Below are positions 20,719 to 28,067 of a stretch of 40,059 nt of DNA, one piece after another. Positions within the stretch are counted from its first letter, which is position 1. Each line of letters starts with the position of its first letter. A program made the translations under genes and the position numbers. Source of the stretch: Hyphomicrobiales bacterium (GTDB taxonomy: Bacteria > Pseudomonadota > Alphaproteobacteria > Rhizobiales > Xanthobacteraceae); the NCBI GenBank assembly GCA_003152455.1, contig PMAF01000200.1, positions 28,037 through 68,095 on the forward strand, read 5' to 3'. The notes beneath the pieces are model-generated. The model did not search any database and was not told the origin of the DNA. It saw only the letters and a program-made list of their open reading frames with translations.

Positions 20719-22326
20719 TCAATCGAGAATGAATCCGTATTTGCCGTGGTAGTCGCTCGGCGGCGGCTCGGCCATGCCGGCGCCGCCATAGATGCGGTTC
20801 AGGCGTCCCAGCAGCACGCTCGACTGATCGTTGGGATCGGAAAAGCCGTCGTCGGGCCGCGACAACTGCTTTTGCGCCACCGCGTGCACGATGTAGGGCG
20901 TGACCAGTATCATCAACTCGGTCTGGTTGTTGAGGTAGTCGCGGCTCTTGAACAGTGTGCCGAGGATCGGCACATTCATCAGGCCGGGGAAGCCAGTGAT
21001 AGTTTGTTTGGTCTCCTGCTCGATCATGCCTGCCATGGCGAGTGAGCCACCTGAGGGGATCTCGACAGTAGTTTCGGCGCGCCGCACCGTCAGGCCGGGA
21101 ACCGTGGTTCCCAACACTGTCACGGAATTTTCGGGGGCAAGTTCCGAGACTTCCGTCATCACCTTTAGGCTGATGCCACCTTCCGACAGCACCACAGGGG
21201 TGAACACCAGACTTACACCGAAATTCTCAAAGTCAAACCCGGGGGCGGCGCCCGCGGTTGAGGGCGGTGTTGGGTACGGGAACTTGCCGCCGGCCAGGAA
21301 ATTTGCAGTTTCACCGGAGATTGCGGTGAGGTTCGGCTCGGCTAGTACGTGGATCACGCCGGCTTGCTCCATCGCCTGCAAGTTGGCCGTCACCGACTTG
21401 AAAGTGCCGCCAATGTTCGGAATGCCGGAATTCGGCGAGCCATTGATCGGGAACGGGTTGGTGTTGTTGAAATTGACCACCGCCGACCCGAAGCCAGCGC
21501 TGCCGCTGAGATTAATGCCAAGCTGCTTGATGATTTGGCGCGACACTTCGGCGACCGTCACCTTGAGCATGACCTCGTCGCGGCCGCGGACCACGATTGC
21601 GTTGACGATTTTGCTTGCACTGGCGTCACTCAAGCGCTGCGCGCTAGGCAGACCGGATGGCGATATGCTGACGCTGCTGCTGCCGCCGCTGCCGCTGCCG
21701 CTGCCGCGGCCGCCGCTGCTGCCGCTGCTGCTGCTGCTGCTGCCGCCGCTGTCGCTGTTGCTGAAGGCATCACCGGGAGCGACGAAATGCGATGCGATGT
21801 CGTAGGCCTGCTGCGCCTCCAGCTGGTTCGCCACGGTGCCGGTCAGAATGATGCCATCGCCGACGCTATCAACTTTGACGACGTCATCACAATGTACGTT
21901 GCGTCTTGGACAGAGGAGATCCAGGATTGCCTTTTGGACGATCCTCACATCGCGTTGGACCGGGATCTTGATCTTATCGATGACCGTGATCTCGAAGCGG
22001 GCCATCTGCATCCCTCCGGCATCGAAAAAGACGATGTTGGTCTCTCCGGTGAGGGCGCCGATGATGTAAGCGCGGCGCGACGAGCGGATCACGACGTTGG
22101 CGGTCTTGGGATCGGCCACCAGCACGTCCTTGATGTCGCGCGGAAAATTGTAGACGAGCGACTTGCCGATCCGGAGTGTCACGGGGAGCGTGGTTGCGTC
22201 GGTGCCGACAAGTGAGACGCCCGGAATTTGCGGCTCGGCCGCCGCCGTCGGGGCCGATGGCGTCAGGCCTGTGCCGAGAACGAGTGCCGCCAACGCGGTG
22301 GCGCGGAATGAAATCGTTATAGCCAT
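20719..22326 (-). CDS. cpaC: Pilus secretin CpaC/RcpA
   Basis: N-domain VTLRIGKSLVYNFPRDIKDVLVADPKTANVVI; secretin motifs VIHVLAEPNLTAISGETANFLAGGKFPYP and LMILVTPYIV. Confidence 0.95.
   Translation of the reverse strand: MAITISFRATALAALVLGTGLTPSAPTAAAEPQIPGVSLVGTDATTLPVTLRIGKSLVYNFPRDIKDVLVADPKTANVVIRSSRRAYIIGALTGETNIVFFDAGGMQMARFEITVIDKIKIPVQRDVRIVQKAILDLLCPRRNVHCDDVVKVDSVGDGIILTGTVANQLEAQQAYDIASHFVAPGDAFSNSDSGGSSSSSSGSSGGRGSGSGSGGSSSVSISPSGLPSAQRLSDASASKIVNAIVVRGRDEVMLKVTVAEVSRQIIKQLGINLSGSAGFGSAVVNFNNTNPFPINGSPNSGIPNIGGTFKSVTANLQAMEQAGVIHVLAEPNLTAISGETANFLAGGKFPYPTPPSTAGAAPGFDFENFGVSLVFTPVVLSEGGISLKVMTEVSELAPENSVTVLGTTVPGLTVRRAETTVEIPSGGSLAMAGMIEQETKQTITGFPGLMNVPILGTLFKSRDYLNNQTELMILVTPYIVHAVAQKQLSRPDDGFSDPNDQSSVLLGRLNRIYGGAGMAEPPPSDYHGKYGFILD
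21660..21765. repeat. CTG/CCG triplet-rich tract encoding a Ser/Gly-rich linker in CpaC
   Basis: Direct reading: ctgctgctgccgccgctgccgctgccgctgccgcggccgccgctgctgccgctgctgctgctgctgctgccgccgctg; on the - strand it encodes SGGSSSSSSGSSGGRGSGSGSGGSSSVS. Confidence 0.85.
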
Positions 22327-22348
22327 GTCCCCGTGTCCCCTCGCTCGA

Positions 22349-23146
22349 TCATTTCGAATTCATCATCGTGCCGACGCCAAAGCGGACGATATTCACGCCG
22401 GCGCGGCGGGCGCCTGATTTGTCTTCGCTCTGCGGCGTGTCATGCGATGCATCGGCGATGCTGCGCAGCGCCAGCGAAAGCGTGCCAAGTTGCTGGGAAA
22501 GCGCCAGCGTTTCGGTTTGGGCCGGCGTCAGTTCCAGCGTCGCGGTTTTTCCGACCACGACCTTCTGGCCGTCTTTCTCCTGCACGTTCTGGTCGATCGC
22601 CAGCACGCGGACATTGGTGAGAACGGTTTCGCTGCTATGGGTGTCGCCGCCGGCGGCCTTATCCGCGGCCTGGTCGCGGCGCGTCAGGATGACGTCCACA
22701 TGATCGTTCGGCAGGATGAAACCGCCGGCGCCGGTCTCCGGCGAAATCTGCGTGGATATGGCGCGCATGCCGGCCGGCAGGATCGCGGCCATGAAGCCGG
22801 CGCCCTTGGAATTAACGAGCTTGGCCTCGCGAATCGGCTCGCCGTTGACGAACGGGTACCGCGCGATGCTGCCGGATAGCGTTTCGACGGCGTTGGGCCG
22901 GTCGATTTTGCGGATAAAGTTTCCGGAGGCGGCCGCGGCGGGCCATTCCTGCCAGCGGACGTCGCCGGGCGAAACGGTTTGGCCCATGCCGATATCCGCT
23001 TTGGCGACAAGAACTTCGACAGTGGCGATTTGCGGCGCCGGGGCGTTCTTGACCTCCGGCGGCTTTTCCGAACGGCCGGCCAGCATGGCGGCAACACCAC
23101 CTGCGGCGATGGCGACGGTCAGGACAACGAGACGCGCGGCTTTCAT
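22349..23146 (-). CDS. cpaB: Flp pilus assembly protein CpaB/RcpC
   Basis: MKAARLVVLTVAIAAGGVAAMLAGR; SAF-domain region VLVAKADIGMGQTVSPGDVRWQEWP; GFILPNDHVDVILTRR. Start trimmed to 23146. Confidence 0.93.
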   Translation of the reverse strand: MKAARLVVLTVAIAAGGVAAMLAGRSEKPPEVKNAPAPQIATVEVLVAKADIGMGQTVSPGDVRWQEWPAAAASGNFIRKIDRPNAVETLSGSIARYPFVNGEPIREAKLVNSKGAGFMAAILPAGMRAISTQISPETGAGGFILPNDHVDVILTRRDQAADKAAGGDTHSSETVLTNVRVLAIDQNVQEKDGQKVVVGKTATLELTPAQTETLALSQQLGTLSLALRSIADASHDTPQSEDKSGARRAGVNIVRFGVGTMMNSK

Positions 23147-23278
23147 ACGCTTCACTCTCACCGTGACAGGGACGGCCGGGTCGGCCGCGTAATCGACATG
23201 GCGGCCAGTGCGACCGCTTGCACCGGATTTCAACAGCTAAAGGTCAAGGTATGGTTAAGCAGCGGTGACTAAATCGAG

Positions 23279-23293
23279 TTAATATTTTCTTAC
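23279..23293. promoter_or_regulatory. Weak CtrA-like motif upstream of cpaB
   Basis: TTAA-TATTTTC-TTAC; one mismatch to TTAA-N7-TTAA. Confidence 0.3.
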
Positions 23294-23373
23294 GACGATT
23301 TTTCGGGGCGGATGATATTTATCTGGAAACCGGGTCCCGTTTTTTCGAGATGCCGGGCCGCGCCTTCGGGATT

Positions 23374-23880
23374 TCAAAGGCCGAACGCGGGCATCCAACC
23401 GGTTTTGGGATAAACGGCGAGCGCCGCGGCGGCGAGCGCGATGCCGTAAGGCACGCCGCCGCCGGTTTCATGCAGCCGGAGAATCCAGGTCTGGCGGGCG
23501 AGGGGGCCCGGCAACGGCAGGCGCCGGAACTGGATCAGCACCAGGGTCAGCACGCCGCCGAACAGCGATGCATAGACCAGATAGTCCATCAGAAAGTCGA
23601 AACCGAACCAAAGTGCCGTGGCGGCCGCCAGCTTGGCGTCGCCGCCGCCGATCCAGCCCATGGCAAAAAAGCCGAAGGAAATAGCCAGCACCAGCGCAGC
23701 GGCGGCCAGGTGCATGCCGATCGCCGGTAAACTCATGCCAGTGATGATCGTGAGGAGGAAAAAGCCGCCGGCCAGCGCCAGCGAGAGCCGGTTCGATATG
23801 GTCATCGTCAGAAGGTCGCTCGACGCGGCGAACGCCATCAGGGCCGGGAACAGCAAAAGCCTGATAACGTCGGTCACCAT
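23374..23880 (-). CDS. cpaA: A24-family prepilin peptidase CpaA/TadV
   Basis: FAASSDLLTMTISNRLSLAL; GWIGGGDAKLAAATALW with the catalytic GxGD-type motif. Confidence 0.93.
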   Translation of the reverse strand: MVTDVIRLLLFPALMAFAASSDLLTMTISNRLSLALAGGFFLLTIITGMSLPAIGMHLAAAALVLAISFGFFAMGWIGGGDAKLAAATALWFGFDFLMDYLVYASLFGGVLTLVLIQFRRLPLPGPLARQTWILRLHETGGGVPYGIALAAAALAVYPKTGWMPAFGL

Positions 23881-23984
23881 GGTCGTCGTCCTTGCGCGAG
23901 AATTGCCGGCGCGACGTCAAACTACGCCGGGTAAGCTTGCGTTTCGGTTAGCGCGCCAAGTCTTTAGGGGCGGTAACCGGCTGC

Positions 23985-24019
23985 CAAAAAACGAAAGGCT
24001 CCGGCAACTCGCCGGAGCC
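23985..24019 (-). terminator. Intrinsic terminator directly after flp
   Basis: On the - strand: GGCTCCGGC-GAGTT-GCCGGAGCC followed by TTTCGTTTTTT; 9-bp perfect stem. Confidence 0.88.
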
Positions 24020-24044
24020 TTTATTGCAGCGACGAAGCGCTCGA

Positions 24045-24209
24045 TTACTTGAGCTGGCTCGAAATGCTGCCGAACTTGGCGTTCAACTGGGTGCCAAGGC
24101 CGTTAACGACCGCGATGATCGCGACCGAGATACCCGCCGCAATGAGGCCGTACTCGATGGCGGTGGCGCCGGATTCGTTCTTCACGAAACGCACGATGAG
24201 GTTTTTCAT
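24045..24209 (-). CDS. flp: Flp-family type IVb major pilin (54 aa)
   Basis: Reverse translation: MKNLIVRFVKNESGATAIEYGLIAAGISVAIIAVVNGLGTQLNAKFGSISSQLK*; ESGATAIEYGLIAAGI is the Flp processing region. GGAG ribosome-binding site upstream. Below the ORF-track length cutoff. Confidence 0.96.
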   Translation of the reverse strand: MKNLIVRFVKNESGATAIEYGLIAAGISVAIIAVVNGLGTQLNAKFGSISSQLK

Positions 24210-24398
24210 AGGTAGCTCCAAAGGTCCACGTGGCTGTCTGAGCTGGTCCGGGAGACCGGATTACCTCCGGGCTCTTCTGGACCATGCCGAACCGTACCAG
24301 CGAGGTCTTGCATGCGAGTTAATACAACCAAAGAAATATAGGCCATTGGTGACGGTATATACTGTAGTTAATAAATTACGTACTGAAGATGATCGTGG

Positions 24399-24413
24399 TT
24401 AATAAATCGTTTA
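24399..24413. promoter_or_regulatory. CtrA-like motif upstream of flp
   Basis: TTAA-TAAATCG-TTTA; one mismatch to TTAA-N7-TTAA, in an AT-rich upstream region. Confidence 0.35.
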
Positions 24414-24681
24414 TACAGCCTATGCATTGGATATATTCCAGTTATTCCTAAAATATATTAAAGGATACCCATGCAAATACTGTACGATCATCGGCCGCTG
24501 CCCGGTTTCGGTGACTTTGGGCCGGGCGGCCAATACTGGCCGGCTTCCCGATGTCATTCGCCGCCATCTTTGACCGCACGCCCGGTGTGGCTCCGGCTCG
24601 AATCCATCGGCGGCGCCTTATACCTCATCTTAACCGCGCGGGCCGATACGAATTGACCTCTGTTCCTTATCAGCCGGGTCT

Positions 24682-25515
24682 TTGGGAATGCTCGTCGAAT
24701 TGTATTCCGTGCTGCTGGTCGCGGGCGCGACCGTCCTCAAGATCGTCCCGATATCGATCGCGCTCGGCATCGTGTTCGCGGTGCTCACGCACTGGTCGGC
24801 CTGCAATCCCGGCCGCTCGTGGTGGCACAAGCGCGAGATCGTCACCGACGTCTGCTATTGGTTCCTGATTCCGCTGGCCGCCCGCTTCGTGCGCATCGGC
24901 CTGATGGTGATGGGAGCAGCCTATATCTACAGCATTCACGGCGCCGACGAGCTGATCAAGTTCTACGACAACGGCTTCGGCCCGCTCGCCGCCATGCCGC
25001 TATGGGCGCAAGCGCTCACTTTCCTGGTGGTGTCGGACTTCCTGCTGTACTGGTTCCATCGCCTCTATCATGGCGCCGCGCTGTGGAAATACCACGCCGT
25101 CCACCATTCATCCGAAGACCTCGACTGGATCTCGGCGGCGCGGTTTCATCCGGTCAATATCCTGCTCGGCACCGTCTTGGTCGACGTCGTCCTGCTGCTG
25201 GCCGGAATTTCGCCGAACGTGATGCTGTGGCTAGGCCCGTTCACGACCGCCACCTCGGCCTTCGTGCATGCCAACCTGAACTGGACGCTGGGACCGTTCA
25301 AATACGTGATCGCCGGTCCGGTCTTTCATCGCTGGCATCACACTGCGGCCAATCGCGGCGGCTCGAGCAATTTCGCCGGCACCTTCCCGATCTGGGACCT
25401 GCTGTTCGGCACCTTCTACATGCCCGAAAACGAGCTGCCGGACGCCTATGGCATCGACGACCAGAGCTTCCCGGAAAGCTTCGGCGCCCAGATGCTCTAT
25501 CCGTTCCAGCAATGA
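24682..25515 (+). CDS. Sterol desaturase / fatty acid hydroxylase family membrane protein
   Basis: Histidine boxes HRLYH, HAVHH, HRWHH with multiple TM segments. Confidence 0.92.
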   Translation: MGMLVELYSVLLVAGATVLKIVPISIALGIVFAVLTHWSACNPGRSWWHKREIVTDVCYWFLIPLAARFVRIGLMVMGAAYIYSIHGADELIKFYDNGFGPLAAMPLWAQALTFLVVSDFLLYWFHRLYHGAALWKYHAVHHSSEDLDWISAARFHPVNILLGTVLVDVVLLLAGISPNVMLWLGPFTTATSAFVHANLNWTLGPFKYVIAGPVFHRWHHTAANRGGSSNFAGTFPIWDLLFGTFYMPENELPDAYGIDDQSFPESFGAQMLYPFQQ

Positions 25516-25604
25516 CGCGGCGCTCTTTGCACTTCGTTCACCTATTTGCAGTCAACTCCTAATGTCGACCGGCCGCTGTTGCGGCGGGTCTTGTAAAGTT
25601 CAGC

Positions 25605-26093
25605 ATGCTGGAGAGTTTGATGTCGGCCGTGTTGGGACGTCGCAGGCGATTTTTCCGCGTTTGGGCCTGGACCATCATTTTCGCAGCCACCCTCGGCGCC
25701 CCAGCGGCGCAAGCCGACACCGTGAACGTCAGCGTCGATCAGGCGGTGGTGATGAAGTTGCCGCAACTCGTCGCTACCATCGTGATCGGAAACCCGCTGA
25801 TCGCCGATGCCGCGCTGCAAAGCGGCGGCATTCTGGTCATTACCGGCAAGGGCTACGGCACCACCAATATGATGGCGCTCGACCGCACCGGGCACGTGGT
25901 GATGGACAAGACCGTGGAGGTGCGCGGCGCCCCCGGCAACGATCTGGTGGTGATGTACAAGGGCGTCGACCGCGAGACTTACAGCTGCGCGCCGGACTGC
26001 GAACACCGCATCACGCTCGGCGATTCGCCATCCTACTTTAACGCGACGCTGGGCCAGAGCGGCGCCCGCACCGGCGGGGCGCAAGCGCACTGA
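25605..26093 (+). CDS. Stand-alone pilus assembly / secretin N-domain protein (periplasmic)
   Basis: Signal peptide then VNVSVDQAVVMKLPQLVATIVIGNPLIADAALQSGGILVITGKGYGTTNMMALD; resembles the N-domain of CpaC (VTLRIGKSLVYNFPRDIKDVLVADPKTANVVI...). Confidence 0.83.
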   Translation: MLESLMSAVLGRRRRFFRVWAWTIIFAATLGAPAAQADTVNVSVDQAVVMKLPQLVATIVIGNPLIADAALQSGGILVITGKGYGTTNMMALDRTGHVVMDKTVEVRGAPGNDLVVMYKGVDRETYSCAPDCEHRITLGDSPSYFNATLGQSGARTGGAQAH

Positions 26094-26143
26094 GTGCAGC
26101 GCGGGCGTCTGATCGCGCCTGCCGCGTCCGATCGCGATCGTGG

Positions 26144-26158
26144 TTAGCGATCGCTTAA
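26144..26158. promoter_or_regulatory. CtrA-like motif upstream of the tadE-like genes
   Basis: TTAG-CGATCGC-TTAA; one mismatch to TTAA-N7-TTAA; spacer lies within the palindrome AGCGATCGCT. Confidence 0.4.
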
Positions 26159-26263
26159 CGGAATAGTGCCAATTCCAGGCGATCCACGCAACAATTTGAA
26201 GACGCGGATTTGCTAGGACTTCTCATGGTGTTTCGGCACCTTTCAACCGTCTCGAAGGTTGCC

Positions 26264-26829
26264 ATGCTTGAGCGCATTCAAAGCAAGGTCGCTCCCTTCC
26301 TCCGCCGCCTGCTGCCGACGCGCGCCGCGCGACGCTTTGCGCGGCACCAGGGGACGGCGCCGCCGCCGTCGAGTTCGCGCTGGTCGCGGTTCCATTTCTG
26401 GCGCTGCTATTCGCGATCCTGGAAACGGCGCTGGTGTTTTTCGCCGGGCAAATGCTGGAAGCCGCCGTCACCGACGCCGGCCGGCTGATCATGACCGGGC
26501 AGGCACAGGGCTTCAGCCAGGCCGACTTCAAGACCCAAGTGTGAAATCGATTCGCCGGCGGACTGTTCGCCTGTACCAACGGCGTCTATGTGAACGTCCA
26601 GACCTATAGCAGCTACGCCGCGATTAATACCGCTTCGCCGATCTCCAACGGCCAATTCGACACCACGCAGATGGCCTACAGCCCCGGAGTGCAAGGTAGC
26701 ATCGTGGTTGTGACGCTGTATTACGAATGGCCGATCTACCTCTCGTTGCTCGGCGGCAATCTGTCCAACCTGAACGGCGGTAGCCGCCTGCTGGTGGCGA
26801 CATCGGTGTTCCGTAACGAGCCCTACTGA
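26264..26829 (+). pseudogene. TadE-like pilus assembly protein disrupted by a frameshift (~26350) and an in-frame TGA (26542-26544)
   Basis: Frame 26264: MLERIQSKVAPFLRRLLPTRAARRFARHQG, then only the +2-shifted frame reads DGAAAVEFALVAVPFLALLFAILETALVFFAGQMLEAAVTDAGRLIMTGQAQGFSQADFKTQV*NRFAGGLFACTNGVYVNVQTYSSYAAINTASPISNGQFDTTQMAYSPGVQGSIVVVTLYYEWPIYLSLLGGNLSNLNGGSRLLVATSVFRNEPY*. Confidence 0.85.
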
Positions 26830-27428
26830 TGAGGCAGCGCGTCATGACGGCGACTTCTTCGATGCCGCGGATGATCCGGCGCTTCGGCCGCGACCGGCGC
26901 GGCGTTTCGGCGGTTGAATTTGCCTTCATTGCGCCGGTGATGATCGGGCTCTATCTCGGATGCGTCGAGATTTCGGATGGCGCGGCGGTTGATCGCAAGG
27001 TCAGTCTAGTTGCCGGCGCCCTGGCGAACCTGACGGCATCATGCGGTAGCAGAAATGCCAATTCGGGTAGTTGTGCCAATAATATTCTCAGCGCGACTGA
27101 GATGAACAATATTTTGGCTGCGTCAAGCGCGATCATTGCGCCCTATAATGCTGCCAATCTCACAATGACGGTGTCGTGCCTCAGTGTCGATGCAAACAAA
27201 AACGTGACAATGAAATGGAGCACCGGAACGCTGCAGAGCGGGTCGGTGACAATACCGGCTGCGCTGGCAGCGGTGCCGGGAACGTTGATTTACAGCACGG
27301 TTTCGTACGCCTACACGCCGATCGTCGGCTACACCATCACCGGCTCGCTTACGCTGTCGGACCATATGTATATGTCCCCGCGCACCCAGGCGCCGTCTTA
27401 CCCCGATAGCACCAAGACCTGCAGTTGA
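26829..27428 (+). CDS. TadE/TadG-family pilus assembly protein
   Basis: RRFGRDRRGVSAVEFAFIAPVMIGLYLGCVEISDGAAVDRKVSLVAGALANL; TGATG overlap with the upstream tadE reading frame. Confidence 0.87.
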   Translation: MRQRVMTATSSMPRMIRRFGRDRRGVSAVEFAFIAPVMIGLYLGCVEISDGAAVDRKVSLVAGALANLTASCGSRNANSGSCANNILSATEMNNILAASSAIIAPYNAANLTMTVSCLSVDANKNVTMKWSTGTLQSGSVTIPAALAAVPGTLIYSTVSYAYTPIVGYTITGSLTLSDHMYMSPRTQAPSYPDSTKTCS

Positions 27429-27432
27429 CGCG

Positions 27433-27903
27433 TCAGGCGCTGTGCCGCGCCTCGCCGATCGGCAGCGCGGTGGTCGATTTGATCCGTTCCATGGCGAAGC
27501 GTGAGGTGACGTTCTTGAGCGGAACGGTCGCGATCAGCTTCTTGTAGAAGGTGTCGTAGCCCGCGATGTCGGGCACCACCACGCGCAGCATGTAGTCGAC
27601 GTCGCCGGCCATCCGGTAAAATTCCATTACCTCCGGCATGCCGCCCACGGTCTCGGCGAAGCGCTTGAGCCAGTCCTGCGAGTGGTCGCCGGTTTCGATC
27701 GACACGAACACCGTGATGCCGAGCCCGATCTTTTCCGGGTCGATCAGCGCGACGCGGCGCAAGATCACCCCGTCGGCTTCCAGCCGCTGCAATCGCTTCC
27801 AGCACGGGGTCGAGGACAGGCCCACCCGCTGACCGATTTCGGCGACCGAGAGCGATGCGTCCTCTTGCACCACGGCGAGGATCTTGCGGTCGATAGCGTC
27901 CAT
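27433..27903 (-). CDS. Lrp/AsnC family transcriptional regulator
   Basis: MDAIDRKILAVVQEDASLSVAEIGQRVGLSSTPCWKRLQRLEADGVI (HTH) plus RAM domain. Confidence 0.94.
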   Translation of the reverse strand: MDAIDRKILAVVQEDASLSVAEIGQRVGLSSTPCWKRLQRLEADGVILRRVALIDPEKIGLGITVFVSIETGDHSQDWLKRFAETVGGMPEVMEFYRMAGDVDYMLRVVVPDIAGYDTFYKKLIATVPLKNVTSRFAMERIKSTTALPIGEARHSA

Positions 27904-28067
27904 TCTCTGTTTCCTTCAAAAATTGGAATCATTGGCCTAAAACAGCGCCAAGTATTGGAATAAATTTCTTATTTTAGCCATCCATCTGTATTTACAGAGA
28001 AAAATATTCTATTTCAAGCGCAATCTCTCGCTGCGTCTCAAGCAGCATTTCGACCGGACCTGCGCCC

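Noticed and set aside
21660-21765. CRISPR-like repetitive appearance of the CTG/CCG tract
   Set aside because: Simple in-frame triplet repeat with no spacer-repeat structure and no cas genes in the window.
21349-22215. + strand ORF with a long poly-Ala run
   Set aside because: Reverse-complement reading of the Ser/Gly triplet repeat in cpaC, not a real protein.
26542-26544. TGA in the tadE-like frame as a selenocysteine codon
   Set aside because: No SECIS-like evidence or selenoprotein family, and the same gene also carries a frameshift; pseudogene or sequence error is simpler.
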